Below, in pieces: positions 25,625-35,618 of a DNA stretch of 64,000 nt; the stretch's first letter is position 1; each line of letters begins with the position of its first letter. The stretch is from Myxococcales bacterium (GTDB lineage: Bacteria; Myxococcota_A; Polyangia; Polyangiales; Polyangiaceae), in contig JADJCA010000002.1 in NCBI GenBank assembly GCA_016703425.1, forward strand, positions 868,001 through 932,000, read 5' to 3'. The notes under the pieces are model-generated. The model saw nothing but the letters and a program-made list of their open reading frames with translations. It made no database searches and was not told the origin of the DNA. Position numbers and translations under genes: made by a program.

Positions 25625-27435
25625 ATGCGCGCACACGAGGTCATCGTTGTCGCCCTGGCCGTGCTGGTGGCGTGCGGTACCGACGAGGGGCCCACGCCAC
25701 CAACGGGAGCTGGGCCCACGACCGGCGACCGGGCCGCCGACGCGGGCGCCCTCGGAGCGGACGCGGGCGCAGACGGGAGCACGACGTTGCCCAACGAGCC
25801 GCCGGCGCCGCCACCGGCGTGCCCGGCGGGCAACACCGGACCAGGGGTGCCCCCAAACGGGAGCGTGCCGGGCGCGCTCACCTTCCCGTTCCCCACGCTG
25901 CGCAACGTCACCGTCGAGTGGGCCCTCGCAGGCGACGCCAACACGAACGGCGTCGTCGAAGTTCGGTTCAAGAAGCAGAGCGAAACGAGCTGGAGGAAGG
26001 GCCTGCCGCTCAGGCGAATTCCGGCCGGTTCGGTCGAGGGGTTCACGTGGTTGAGTCGGCACAGCGGGAGCCTCTTCGACCTGGAGCCAGAGACGACGTA
26101 TGACGTGGAGGCCTTCTTGCTCGATCCCGATGGCGGCTGCGAGGTGCGCACCGGAGCGGTGACCACCCGCGGCGAGCCGCGTCCCATGGCAGGGGCGCCA
26201 GTGAAAGCGGTCACACCAGCCACCCTGGCCTCCGTGTTCTCGGGCGCGCAGCCCGGCGACATCCTCGAGTTGGCCGCGGGGACCTACCCGGCGTTTTCCT
26301 TCGCGAAGGACGGCAGCGCGGGCAAGCCGATCGTCATTCGGGCCGCCGGAGACGTCACCATCGGCGGCGAGCTCTCCCTCATCGGGCGGAAGTTCGTCCA
26401 CATCGTCGGCTTGAAGATCAACGGCCGCGTGCGCCTCAACCAGACAACAGAGGTCGCCGTCCTCAAGAACGTCGTGACGACGACCGGCGACGGCATCGTC
26501 GCAGGACTCCGGAGCGAGAACCTCGTCATCGCCGACAACGTCGTGCAAGGCGCGACCGCATGGAGCGAGGGCGCGCTCGGCGTCAGTGGCAGCAACGTCG
26601 GCGAGGGCATCCTCGTCACGGGGCCCGGCCACGTCATTGAGCACAACAAGGTGCGTGGCTTCCGCGACGGTCTTTCGCTCCTCGAAGACGGCGAGGCGGT
26701 CGATCAGTTCAGCATCGACTTCATCGAGAACGACGTGGAGCTCGCCGCCGACGACGGCATCGAGGCCGACTTTTGCTTTCACAACTGCCGCGTCTTGCGC
26801 AATCGCTTCCGCAACGTCTTCATGGCCATGAGCTCGCAGCCAGGCCTCGGCGGGCCGACGTATTTCATCCGCAACGTGGCCACCAACGTGGTGCTCTCGG
26901 CCTTCAAGCTGCAGCGCGGCAGCATCGGCGACGTGCTCCTGCACAACACCGTCGTGAAGGGCGGCGACGCCTTCGGCATCTACACAACGGACCCGTTTTC
27001 GCGGCAGCTCACGCGCAACAACCTGATGCTCGGTGGCCCCGGCGGCACATACAACGGCTATTCCAACGGCAGCGGCAAGGTCATGGCCCTCGAGGCCGCC
27101 TCCAACGGAGACTACGACTACGACGGCTTTGGCTCGACGACGGGGAAGTTCGAGGGGCGCGTTGGCGCGATCACCTTCACGTCGCTCGCGGACATGAAGG
27201 CGAAGACTACGGAGAAACACGGCGTCGCGGTCGCCCTTGACGTCTTCGCAGCGGCCGTGACGGTGCCGGCGACCCCTTCCCCGAGCAGGCGTCGCAAGAC
27301 GTGCGACTCAAGGCGGCTGGCGCAGCCATCGACGTCGGCGTGATCCTGCCGAACGTGGGCGGCTACACCGGTTCCGCGCCCGATCTCGGCGCCATCGAGC
27401 ACGGCGTGGCCGCCCCAGCGTACGGGCCGCGATGA
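25625..27435 (+). pseudogene. Beta-helix lipoprotein, interrupted by a -1 frameshift near its end
   Basis: The open frame from ATG 25625 encodes a lipoprotein signal (lipobox LVAC), a linker, an Fn3-like segment (ETTYDVEAFLLDPDGG) and a right-handed beta-helix of pectate-lyase/parallel-repeat type (VHIVGLKINGRV, NLVIADNVVQGAT, GPGHVIEHNKVRGF). In frame it ends at 27343 with an unrelated Arg/Ser-rich tail. In the -1 frame from about 27253, a typical closing segment of this family is intact (GRDGAGDPFPEQASQDVRLK, then GSAPDLGAIEHG), ending at 27435. A single-base change around 27248-27256 explains it. Sequencing error, real mutation and programmed shift cannot be told apart here. Confidence 0.75.
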
Positions 27436-27444
27436 CGACGCCCG

Positions 27445-29751
27445 TCAGGGCGTAACGGTCACGTTGCTCGTAAGCGTCGTGGCGCCGGCGGTAGCCGTGA
27501 GCGTCGCCGTGCCCGCAGAGACGCCCGTCAGGCCTAGCGTCATGCCGCCACCGGCACCGCTCGGCAGCCGCAGCGTCGTCGTGGAGAAGGTCGCCGAAGG
27601 CGACGACGAAGCGAGCGTGAAGACGACGTCAGCGGGCAAGACCGCGTTCGTGGAAATGTTGATCGTTTGCGTCGTGCCCGCCGCGACGGTCCCCGGGACG
27701 CTCCACGTGAACGTCGGCGTGGCCACGACGATGATGTTGAAGGTCCGCTTGATGCCCTGAAGGACCACCGACACCTCCGTGGTGCCGGCCCCCACCGCTT
27801 GAATCGGGAAGTAGACCGTGGACTGGCCTGCCGCGAGGACCGGCACGGCACCGGGCACGTTGACCACACCGGGGGTGGCGAAGGTGATCGGGATGGGCGT
27901 GTCCTTGTCGAAGGTGCCGTTAAAGTTGGCGTACCCGTAGGTGCTCGCCCCAACGGCGAGCGTGGACGAGCCGGATGAGATGCTGCTCAGCGCGACGAAG
28001 GGCGTGCTCGGGCCCCCCACGTAGACAATGGCCGTCTGACTTGACGCACCGATCGTCGCCGTCACCAGCGCCGTGCCGGGCGAAAGGCCCACCAGGGGGA
28101 ACGACACGCTCGTGGAGCCGTCGTTCACAACAACGTTCGAAGGCGCAGCGAGGACCGCTGGCGCACTCGACGAGAACGACACCACCGCGCCCGGCGCCGG
28201 CACCGCCGACAGGTAGAGGTAGCCGTTCAACGTTTGGCCTACGGCGACGTTGAAGTTAGGGCCGAAGGTGCTGACGGACGCGTGATCAAGAACCGTGATG
28301 TCCGTCTTCTGCGACACCCCTCCGACGCTCGCCGTGAGCGTTACCTTGCCCGGCTTCTGCGCTGACAGGCTGAAGCTTTCGCCGCCGTTGACCAGCACCG
28401 ACGCCGGCACTGCGATCACCGTCGGGTCGCTCGACGTCAGGTTCACCAGCGTCGCTCCGGCGATGCCGCCGCTCACGTTCACGTAGAGCTGCGCAGACGC
28501 GCCAACGGCGAGCGTCGTCGTGGCCGAGAGCGACAGCGTCGTCGGTTGCACGCCGACGCGGCTCACGAACTGACGAGACAGGCCGTTGTACGTCGCCGTG
28601 ATGACCGCGGTGCCTTCCTTGAGCGCGACGGGGAACGCCGTCGCCGACGATTGACCGGCGGCAACGACGACCTCCGCGGGTACGGTGAGCACCGTCGGAT
28701 CGCTCGACGAGAGCGCGACGCGACGAGCCGCCGCCACCTGCGCGTTCAGAGAGACGGAGAGCTCGCCGCTGACCCCCGCGGGAATCCATTGGCGAAAGTT
28801 GAGGCTCGAGAGCTGCGCCGCCGCAACGACCGTCAACCGCGTCGACTTCGTCGACTCGCCAAACTTGAGCGTCACGTCGGTTTGTCCCGGTGCGAGCGTG
28901 GGCACGAGCACGTTCGCGAACGTCGACCCGGCGGGCATCGTCAGCGCCGCGGGAAACGCCGCCACTTGCGGATCGCTGCTCGTGATGGTGGCCGGCGTCG
29001 GCTTCGCGAGAATGGCATCCACGGAGGCACTCAGCGAGACCGTCGAACCGACCTCCGCCACCGACGCGAGGCTCTGACTCGTGAGGTGAGCGCGCTCGAC
29101 GACGGTCACCGTCGACTCACTCGTCTGCTCACCAAAGGTGGCCGCGAAGGTCGCGGACCCGACGGCGAGCGCCTTCACGGGAAAGCTGCCGCTCGATGAG
29201 AACGCGGGAACCGCCACGTTGGGTGGCGCGCCGACAACGACCGCGTCGGTTACGCGAATCGGGATCTCAAGGGGCTCGGGCGTCGTGGCGTTGAGGCTGA
29301 ACGACGCGCTCGTGTTCGCGCCTACCTCCATCATGAAGTTGCCGGTGCGCGCGTTGGGTAGCTTGAACTTGTCGACCACGGTCGCCGTCGTCGACTTGGT
29401 CACCGAGCCCACCGTGGCGAAGAGCGGCGCTTGTCCGATGAGCAGCCCGTCGAAACCGATGTCCGACGTCAACGCGCCCTTGGGGACGAGCGCTCGTTCC
29501 GCGACGCCCACGATGGCGGGCGCGCCTGACGACAACACGACCTCGGTGTCCGCGGGCACGGGTCCGGTGAAGGTGAGACGCACCTTGCCGCGCTTGCCCA
29601 CCTCGGCTCCCGATGCGGAGAGCGAGAGCAGCTCCGTGGCGATGGAGCCACTCACCGGGTCGGCCGGCGGATCATCGCCGCAGCCGCCAAAGGCCAAGCT
29701 GAGCAAGACCGCCAAGATGATCGAGAACCGTTCCGTCGGTCGTACGCGCAT
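27445..29751 (-). CDS. Surface lipoprotein with tandem Ig-like (Big-type) domains
   Basis: 768 residues. The lipoprotein signal ends in FGGC. The rest is about eight tandem repeats of roughly 80-90 residues, each with a Ser-Ser-x-Pro element and an alternating strand pattern, for example SSDPTVLTVPAEVVVAAGQS and SSDPTVIAVPASVLVNGGES, ending in GTAVITATYNG-like strands. These resemble bacterial Ig-like (Big/BID) domains of adhesins and surface-layer proteins. No catalytic domain is visible, so the likely role is structural or adhesive on the cell surface. It ends 9 bp from the end of the interrupted beta-helix gene, convergent. Confidence 0.82.
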   Translation of the reverse strand: MRVRPTERFSIILAVLLSLAFGGCGDDPPADPVSGSIATELLSLSASGAEVGKRGKVRLTFTGPVPADTEVVLSSGAPAIVGVAERALVPKGALTSDIGFDGLLIGQAPLFATVGSVTKSTTATVVDKFKLPNARTGNFMMEVGANTSASFSLNATTPEPLEIPIRVTDAVVVGAPPNVAVPAFSSSGSFPVKALAVGSATFAATFGEQTSESTVTVVERAHLTSQSLASVAEVGSTVSLSASVDAILAKPTPATITSSDPQVAAFPAALTMPAGSTFANVLVPTLAPGQTDVTLKFGESTKSTRLTVVAAAQLSSLNFRQWIPAGVSGELSVSLNAQVAAARRVALSSSDPTVLTVPAEVVVAAGQSSATAFPVALKEGTAVITATYNGLSRQFVSRVGVQPTTLSLSATTTLAVGASAQLYVNVSGGIAGATLVNLTSSDPTVIAVPASVLVNGGESFSLSAQKPGKVTLTASVGGVSQKTDITVLDHASVSTFGPNFNVAVGQTLNGYLYLSAVPAPGAVVSFSSSAPAVLAAPSNVVVNDGSTSVSFPLVGLSPGTALVTATIGASSQTAIVYVGGPSTPFVALSSISSGSSTLAVGASTYGYANFNGTFDKDTPIPITFATPGVVNVPGAVPVLAAGQSTVYFPIQAVGAGTTEVSVVLQGIKRTFNIIVVATPTFTWSVPGTVAAGTTQTINISTNAVLPADVVFTLASSSPSATFSTTTLRLPSGAGGGMTLGLTGVSAGTATLTATAGATTLTSNVTVTP

Positions 29752-29965
29752 GGACACTCCAACTGGGGCTCGGGGCAAGCGCCCGAGAGGACCATTCGAC
29801 GGACCGGCGGGTCAAGGAAGTCACTCGTGGAGCGGGCGACGTCCTTTCTGACCGCCGGCGGGGAGGCGCAGGCGCCCGGAATCATAAGGAACCTTCAGGC
29901 CGGCCCGACGAGGCCCCCGGGAACGGGCGACGACCGCGGCTCGAGCCTTGCGTGTGACCGCGACG

Positions 29966-31294
29966 TCAGTGTGCGGTGAGCGCCAACCGAGCCAGCTCGT
30001 CGTTCATCTCGGTCATGGCGGCCACCTGCGCGTCGTTGCCGTTCAGGTAGGCGTCGCCGTTCGTGAGGAGGACGTAGCCGGCTCCCGTCTGCGGCTCGAA
30101 CCACATGTCTGTGCTGCCGCCGAGCGTCGCGCCGTTGTGCCCGAGCATCGCGGCCCCGCCGCTGTTCGACGAATAGAGAATCAGGCCTTGGTAGTCCTCG
30201 CCAGCGCCGAATTGATGACGCCGCATCTCGCCGATGGTGGACGGCGCGAGCACTTGCGTTCCAGCAAACGAGCCGTTGCCGGCGAGCATCGTCAGGTAGC
30301 GCGCGAGCTGCGCCGCGCTCGTCCGCAGCTGACCATCGGGGTAATCGGGAAAGCCCTAGAACCCGGCCGGCTGATAGGCGCCGGCGCCGATCGAATAGGG
30401 CATCGCGATGTGAGCGGGGTTCAGGCCGCTCAGAAACCACGACGACTCGACCATGCCCAGCGGCTGGAAGATAAACGCCTGGCTGTATTGCTGGAGGTTC
30501 ATCCCACTCGCACGCTCGACGATGTACCCCGCCAGCGTCGAGCCGCCGTTGGAGTACGAGTATTCGGTCCCCGGCATCGACGACGACCAGTTGCGTGCAT
30601 CTTGCATGTACGCCATGATGAACGACTGGAGCGGCACCGGCGAGTCTCCCTGTGTCCACTGAAAGTCCTGAAAGTACGGCCCGTCGATGAGGCTCGACGT
30701 GTGCGTCAGGAGCATCCGGTACGTGATGGGCACCGAAGGGTAATACGGGTTGCGCACGGTAAACGGCAGGCCGACGCTGATGTCCTGGTCGAGCACGGCG
30801 AGGCCGGCGGGGCTGCGCTCCGCGAGTTGCAGGAGCGCCGTGGCCACAAAGGTCTTCGAGATCGACGCGAGCATGAAAAGCGTGTCAGGCGTCGCTGGCC
30901 TTGCCGCCTGGATATCGGCGTAGCCGTAGCCCTTGCTCCACAGGAGAATCCCGTTCTTCACGATGGCCATCGCCGCGCCGGGTGCGCCGGCCGCCTGCAT
31001 GCGCGACTGGAAGAACGCATCGTTCACGACCAGCGGAACCGCCGTGGCGGGCGGCGTCGGCATGATCGGCGGCGAGCTTGGTGGCGGAGGCGGCGCCGGC
31101 GGCGCACCGAGTCCCGCTGCCGGCGCCGGCGTTGCAGGGGCACCAGGAGCCGCGGGAACGGCTAGAACCGGCCCGCTCTGCGCCAAGCCCGCCGGAGCGG
31201 CTGCGCCGGTGGAAGGCGCTTCGCCGTCGCCGCACGCGATGGCAGCCTGCACAAGGAGCGCCGTGAGAAGAAACCGTGCCGTGCCTCGCGCCAT
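29966..31294 (-). pseudogene. Serine hydrolase (beta-lactamase family) lipoprotein interrupted by in-frame TAG
   Basis: The protein begins with a lipoprotein signal (lipobox AIAC, Cys21), a Pro/Ala linker and a class C beta-lactamase/DD-peptidase-type domain. Catalytic SxxK is S144-K147 (ASISKTF) and YxN is Y247-N249 (YSYSN). After 312 residues a TAG occurs at 30358-30356. The same frame continues with GFPDYPDGQLRTSAAQLARY and the third motif LGHNGATLGG, to a stop at 29966. The sequence around the TAG (GF-stop-GFPDYPDGQ) fits a former Tyr or similar codon. The product truncated at the TAG would lack the HxG motif and be inactive. It could be a true nonsense mutation or one wrong base. Confidence 0.82.
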
Positions 31295-31528
31295 CTTGGC
31301 CGTCGCCCATTCGTTCGTCGTCATGGCTCCATGGGGTGCACCGCCTGTGCCTCCCCGTCGGGCCAAGCACCGCCGGCGTCACGGCGGCTTTTCACGGCAA
31401 AGACAGGAGGTTCCTCGTCTGCGCCGCGCTGGGCTGGGCGTGGACCAGGGCGAACGGATAGGGCGCGGCGCCGCTCTCGGTTGCACACCCAGCCTACCGG
31501 CCGGCGCGGCAGGCTCGCCGACGACCGC

Positions 31529-32803
31529 CTACTGACAACCCGGTTGCGACGGATCGTCGCAGCAGGTTTCGAGCGCCGAAAACGCGCGCGCGTAGTATCC
31601 CCGATACGCCGCGTCGCTCGCGAACTGAGAAGGCGCTGCCGGGGGCATCCACGCGCTCTGGGGGAAGGCCCCTCCGAACGACGAGACCTTGGAGCCCAAC
31701 ACGGTGCCCGAGAAGCTCGGACCGCCTCCCATCCAGACGCGCACGAAGTGATTGCACGAGCCTTGGCCGGCGCTCGCGATCTCCGACTTGCCGATGGTGT
31801 GGCACTGCGTGCAGGCGTCGCTCGGCGCCATCTTGCCGGCGGCCACCGCCGCGCTCTCGCTCGCCGATAGCGGGAACGCGCCGTCGAAGACGACCTTGTT
31901 GATCTTGATCTGCTTCGGCCGGTTCGCCGCGAGGTTCCAGCCGCGGTAGGCCTTCCCGAGGTACGTCGGGACCCCCAGCGTGCGGGGAATCTCATGAACC
32001 TTGCCCGTCTTCGAGGGCGCTTGGTTCTTCACGCTGATCCAAGGCGTACGCAGGAAGACCTGACTGTCGTGGCAGCGGTAACACTCGCTGTGGTCCGTCG
32101 TGAGGGTCACCGGCGATTCGTAGACGGCGTTCGCTCGCCGGTCGTTCGTGTCCCCCTTCACGCGTCCTTTCGAATAGGGCGCAGGGATGTTACGCGCCAC
32201 GAAGTCCGCGCCCTGTCGGATCTGGAACCAACACGTCTCGCCGTTCTGCAGATCCGACTGCAAGACGGCGATGTTGTCGAACTCGCCGCTGTCGAGGGGC
32301 GACGCGCTCGAGCGCCGGCAAACGGCCACCGTCGCGATGGTGTGCCCGTAGCGGTTGACCTCTTCGAACTTGGTGACGCGAGCGCCGGGAACGCACGCGT
32401 ACTTGTTGCCGACGAGGCTCGGGGTATCGCACTTCGCGGGCGTCACGGCTGTGACCTCGCTGCCATCGACGGAGATCTTGAGGCGACTCGCGTCGGGCCC
32501 GTCGCAGTCGAAGGCAGGGATCTCGACTTGGAAGCGATCGAAACACTCCTTGCCGTGATCGAAGATCGAGTAGTCGGGCGATAGCGGCGTGTTGTCGACG
32601 ACGTAAGGAGGGAGCGGCGGGTACGCGCCGCCGTCGGGCCCCCCGCCGACCGCGCCCTCGGTGCCAGGCGTGGTGGCTCCACCACCCGCGCCCGAAGGGT
32701 CGTCGCTTGCCTCGTCCGAACAGCCGGCGGCGAGCGCGGCGAGCGTGAGCGCAGCGGCGGGCATGAGGCACCACGCGACCGCTCGGCTCCGTACGCGCGT
32801 CAT
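31529..32803 (-). CDS. Lipoprotein with two c-type haem sites
   Basis: 424 residues from ATG 32803. The signal peptide carries the lipobox LAAGC, followed by a Gly/Ala/Pro linker. The middle region has several isolated Cys pairs (CFDRFQVEIPAFDC, KCDTPSLVGNKYAC). Two CxxCH motifs, CYRCH and CTQCH, are spaced about 110 residues apart. The C-terminus ends CCDDPSQPGCQ. It is probably an outer-membrane or periplasm-facing electron carrier, or an oxidase of the myxobacterial di-haem lipoprotein kind. No partner gene adjoins it. Confidence 0.78.
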   Translation of the reverse strand: MTRVRSRAVAWCLMPAAALTLAALAAGCSDEASDDPSGAGGGATTPGTEGAVGGGPDGGAYPPLPPYVVDNTPLSPDYSIFDHGKECFDRFQVEIPAFDCDGPDASRLKISVDGSEVTAVTPAKCDTPSLVGNKYACVPGARVTKFEEVNRYGHTIATVAVCRRSSASPLDSGEFDNIAVLQSDLQNGETCWFQIRQGADFVARNIPAPYSKGRVKGDTNDRRANAVYESPVTLTTDHSECYRCHDSQVFLRTPWISVKNQAPSKTGKVHEIPRTLGVPTYLGKAYRGWNLAANRPKQIKINKVVFDGAFPLSASESAAVAAGKMAPSDACTQCHTIGKSEIASAGQGSCNHFVRVWMGGGPSFSGTVLGSKVSSFGGAFPQSAWMPPAAPSQFASDAAYRGYYARAFSALETCCDDPSQPGCQ

Positions 32804-32980
32804 CGAGGCGATGTGGGTGCAAGTCGGGGGCCCCACCGCGGAGACGCATGCGCACTGAAGAGCGGCGTTTTGCCGGCACTTTGCGGGCGTGTGCACGACG
32901 ACGACTGCGCGACGGTGGATCAACGAAGGCCCAGGCGTCTCCGCGAAGACACGCCAGCGCGCGGCGCGAGCGTCGTAGCG

Positions 32981-34315
32981 TCAGGCCGTTCGGTACGGGC
33001 CCGCACCGGCCGCGTCGCGCTTCGCCAAGAGGCCCGCGCCGCGCGTCGCGAGGAGCGCGCCGAGCCCCAGCGCGCCGACGATCGCCGTCACGAAGCCACC
33101 CACCGCAGGGATGAGGCCTACGAGGAAGAGCACGACGCAGCCGAAGGCGAGGTGCGCGTACGGGTTCGGCGTTCGGTGACGCAGGATCGCCGCGCCGAAG
33201 GTCGTGAGCGCGGCGGCCGCGCCGGCGTAGCCACCGAAGACCGCGAGCAAGGCCCCCACGGCGGCGATGGGAATGCCGATGATGGTCACGCAGAGGACGA
33301 CGGCCGCGACGATGGCCCCGAAGAAGCTGACGACCCCGAGCGCGAAGGTGCGCATGGGCCGCGCCGCGATCTCCACGCTCATCGACTCCATGCGCGTCGA
33401 AGCGAGCGCGAGCAGGATGGTTCCGAAGACGAAGAGGATCGCCATGTTGGTGAGGCGATGCCCGAGGCGCCCCAAGAAGCTCGTGTCGTCCCCGTGCGTT
33501 CCGAGGCGGAGGTCGAGATCCTTCTTGGCGTTCTCATGGACGCTGCCACCGACCTTCGCGCCCGGCGAACGATGCACCGAACCGCCCAGCACGGAGATGT
33601 CTTTCTCGACGATCGCGCCGTCGGCGAGATCGAGGTTGCCGCCCATGACCGAAGCGTCACCGGCCACGCGCGCGCCGGAGCGCACGTACACGTTGCCGCC
33701 AAAAACCGAGAGGTCACCGGTGACCGTGCCGTACACGTCAACGTTGCCCCCAAACACGGTCACGTCGCGCACCGTCTCGTTGGCTTCGATGCGCGCGTTC
33801 GAGCCGAAGAAGGTCCGATCTTCGCCGCGCTTGGAGACGACGCCGCCTTCGCTCTTGCCGTCCTTGGCGGCCGGCTTGTCGCTCGCCTTTTCGGCGACCT
33901 TATCCTCCTTCACCTTCTCAGCCTTGTCGCCCTTCTCCTTGTCCTCGGGCGCTGCGGACGGCGCGACGTCCGCCTTCACGACCGGCTCCGCCGCGCGACG
34001 AACGCGGACCAAGTCCCCGTCGCGCGTCGCCACGTAGCTTCGATCATCGAGCACCAAGTCGAGGACGCGACCTGCCGGCTGCTCCTTTACGTGGAGGTCG
34101 ATCGTTCCATCACCAATGCCCTCGGCCACCACGCTGAAGCCCGCCGCATCGGAGACGCGACGCACCGCCTCGGCGCGCGTCACGCCGGTCACGTCGAGAG
34201 ACACCTTCTTGTCATCCTTGGGCCACGCCCCCTCGCGCTTCACGTCGGCGAGGGCCGGCGCCGCGAGCGCGGTCAGGGCCAAGATCGCGAGGAGAGATTG
34301 GGTTTGCCGCTTCAT
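32981..34315 (-). CDS. STN-like domain, bactofilin-like beta-helix and membrane helices
   Basis: 444 residues. A signal peptide (MKRQTQSLLAILALTALAAP) precedes an STN/secretin-N-like domain (VSLDVTGVTRAEAVRRVSDA and DLHVKEQPAGRVLDLVLDD), a Lys/Glu/Asp-rich linker, and a short right-handed beta-helix of bactofilin/polymer-forming type (VRDVTVFGGNVDVYGTV, DLSVFGGNVYVRSGA, DASVMGGNLDLADGA). The C-terminal half has four or five membrane segments. An extracytoplasmic beta-helix tethered to an integral membrane module is unusual, since bactofilins normally polymerise in the cytosol. It lies 71 bp downstream of an ECF sigma / anti-sigma pair and is probably part of that regulon. Confidence 0.82.
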   Translation of the reverse strand: MKRQTQSLLAILALTALAAPALADVKREGAWPKDDKKVSLDVTGVTRAEAVRRVSDAAGFSVVAEGIGDGTIDLHVKEQPAGRVLDLVLDDRSYVATRDGDLVRVRRAAEPVVKADVAPSAAPEDKEKGDKAEKVKEDKVAEKASDKPAAKDGKSEGGVVSKRGEDRTFFGSNARIEANETVRDVTVFGGNVDVYGTVTGDLSVFGGNVYVRSGARVAGDASVMGGNLDLADGAIVEKDISVLGGSVHRSPGAKVGGSVHENAKKDLDLRLGTHGDDTSFLGRLGHRLTNMAILFVFGTILLALASTRMESMSVEIAARPMRTFALGVVSFFGAIVAAVVLCVTIIGIPIAAVGALLAVFGGYAGAAAALTTFGAAILRHRTPNPYAHLAFGCVVLFLVGLIPAVGGFVTAIVGALGLGALLATRGAGLLAKRDAAGAGPYRTA

Positions 34316-34323
34316 GATTCGAC

Positions 34324-34375
34324 CTTTCAGGACACTTTCAGGACACTTCCAAGACAGAAGGCTCCTCGGGGGAGC
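34324..34375 (-). promoter_or_regulatory. Leader elements: tandem 11-bp repeat and hairpin
   Basis: Between the anti-sigma stop and the STN/bactofilin start lie a tandem direct repeat (CTTTCAGGACA at 34324-34334 and 34335-34345, plus-strand reading) and a G/C hairpin (GCTCC 34361-34365 with GGAGC 34371-34375). On the minus strand a T-run precedes the hairpin rather than following it, so this is not an intrinsic terminator. It may set differential expression between the two genes. Confidence 0.3.
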
Positions 34376-34386
34376 AAAAAACCAAT

Positions 34387-34872
34387 TCAAGCGCCCGCGC
34401 GACGGAGCGGGCTTGTGCGCATGACGACGAGCGCGACCAGCACGAGGAACAGGGAGGTGCTCACGGTGAGCGCCGGTGGAAGCTCGGCGCGAACGAGCGC
34501 GCGAAAGCCGCGCGCCACGAGGACGAAGAGCTCTCGTGCTCCGCGGAGCCGTTCGGAAAGCGAGAGTGACGACTCGAGGGCGCTCGTCGCGAAGCCCGCC
34601 ACCGCCAAGAGCGCCGCGACCATGAGAGGCATCACGGGCACCGCAGCTCGCGCCGGCACGGCGGCGACGCTCGCCGCTCGCACCTCCGCCCCCAGCGCGA
34701 GCGACGAGAGCGCTTCGCCTTGAACCAGCGCGCGGCAGCGCTCGCAAGAGCGCCCGTGCTCGACGACGTCGGCGGGCAAGAGAGCCTCCTCGCCGTCGGC
34801 CAAGGTCGCCATCCCCACGTCGGTGAGGTGACCTTCGAACATCACAAGGTCCAGCGGCAGCTGTTCACTCAT
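34387..34872 (-). CDS. Putative anti-sigma factor (zinc-finger type, membrane-bound)
   Basis: 161 residues. An H-x3-C-x2-C motif (His39, Cys43, Cys46 in EHGRSCERC) matches the zinc-binding anti-sigma (ZAS) pattern. Two hydrophobic segments follow (VMPLMVAALLAVAGFATSA and STSLFLVLVALVVM). The ATG at 34872 overlaps the stop of the ECF sigma gene (ATGA), the usual sigma/anti-sigma order. It should hold the sigma factor at the membrane until a signal arrives. Confidence 0.8.
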   Translation of the reverse strand: MSEQLPLDLVMFEGHLTDVGMATLADGEEALLPADVVEHGRSCERCRALVQGEALSSLALGAEVRAASVAAVPARAAVPVMPLMVAALLAVAGFATSALESSLSLSERLRGARELFVLVARGFRALVRAELPPALTVSTSLFLVLVALVVMRTSPLRRAGA

Positions 34873-35483
34873 GACCCACCTCGCTTGGGCTTTGCTTCAT
34901 CAAGTCTCTCCGAGAGCGTCTTTCGGCCGCGGGCGATCCACGTGGCGACGGTGCCGAGGGGAACGCCCATCTTTGCAGCGATGGCCTGGTACGCGAGTCC
35001 CTCAACGTAGAACAGCGTGAGCGCCTCCTTCATGCCTTCAGGCAGATCGCGCATGGCGAGGCGGACCTTGTGGACGCGATCGGCCTCCTCCACGCGCTCG
35101 TGGGGAGAGGGCGCCGAGTCCGGGACCGTGTCGAGCACCGACACGTCACCGGACGAATCGCTCGCCGTCGGCACGGCGAGCGGGCGCTCGCGACCCCGGC
35201 GACGGAGAACGTCGAGGGCCACGTGACGCGCGATGCCCAAGAGCCAAGGGCGGAGCGGCTCGCCCTCGCGAAGCCTCGAGCGGCCCTCGATGGCGCGGCG
35301 CATCGTCTCGGAGACCGCGTCGTCGACGTCGGCGTGGGTCGGTCGTTCGCGCAGGACCGCCGCGGCGACGGCACGAATCAGCGGCGCGAAGTCTTCCGGC
35401 TGGCCAGACGGCGAAGGTCGCGACTCGTCGGCGAGGCCCGCGCCCTTCGGCCCGAGCGGCAATGTCGAAGCCAGCGCGAGCAC
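34869..35483 (-). CDS. ECF-type RNA polymerase sigma factor
   Basis: 204 residues from GTG 35483. Region 2 is seen around THADVDDAVSETMRRAIEGR and RPWLLGIARHVALDVLRRRG. Region 4 is MRDLPEGMKEALTLFYVEGL followed by AYQAIAAKMGVPLGTVATWI. The N-terminus (LALASTLPLGPKGAG) is not conserved-looking, so an internal start is possible. It is translationally coupled to a putative zinc-finger anti-sigma factor, with a bactofilin-like membrane protein as likely target. The 135 bp upstream are unusually AT-rich for this genome and probably hold the autoregulated promoter, but no clear -35/-10 pair could be assigned. Confidence 0.9.
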   Translation of the reverse strand: MLALASTLPLGPKGAGLADESRPSPSGQPEDFAPLIRAVAAAVLRERPTHADVDDAVSETMRRAIEGRSRLREGEPLRPWLLGIARHVALDVLRRRGRERPLAVPTASDSSGDVSVLDTVPDSAPSPHERVEEADRVHKVRLAMRDLPEGMKEALTLFYVEGLAYQAIAAKMGVPLGTVATWIARGRKTLSERLDEAKPKRGGS

Positions 35484-35618
35484 GGGCGCACAAAAAGGAG
35501 GACCTTAGACCATCACCGCCGCAAACATCTTCTATCTTTCGCACTAACAAAGGCGGAAATTTCAGAGCTCGCGCACTTTCGCGAACAAGGCTTTTATTCT
35601 AAGCACTTAAACGCCCCC

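Noticed and set aside
30356..30358. Pyrrolysine insertion or programmed amber readthrough
   Set aside because: No PYLIS-type element or pyl genes are visible, and the family has no known readthrough. A mutation or base error is simpler.
34361..34380. Intrinsic terminator after the anti-sigma gene
   Set aside because: The hairpin is real, but on the minus strand the T-run comes before the stem, not after it.
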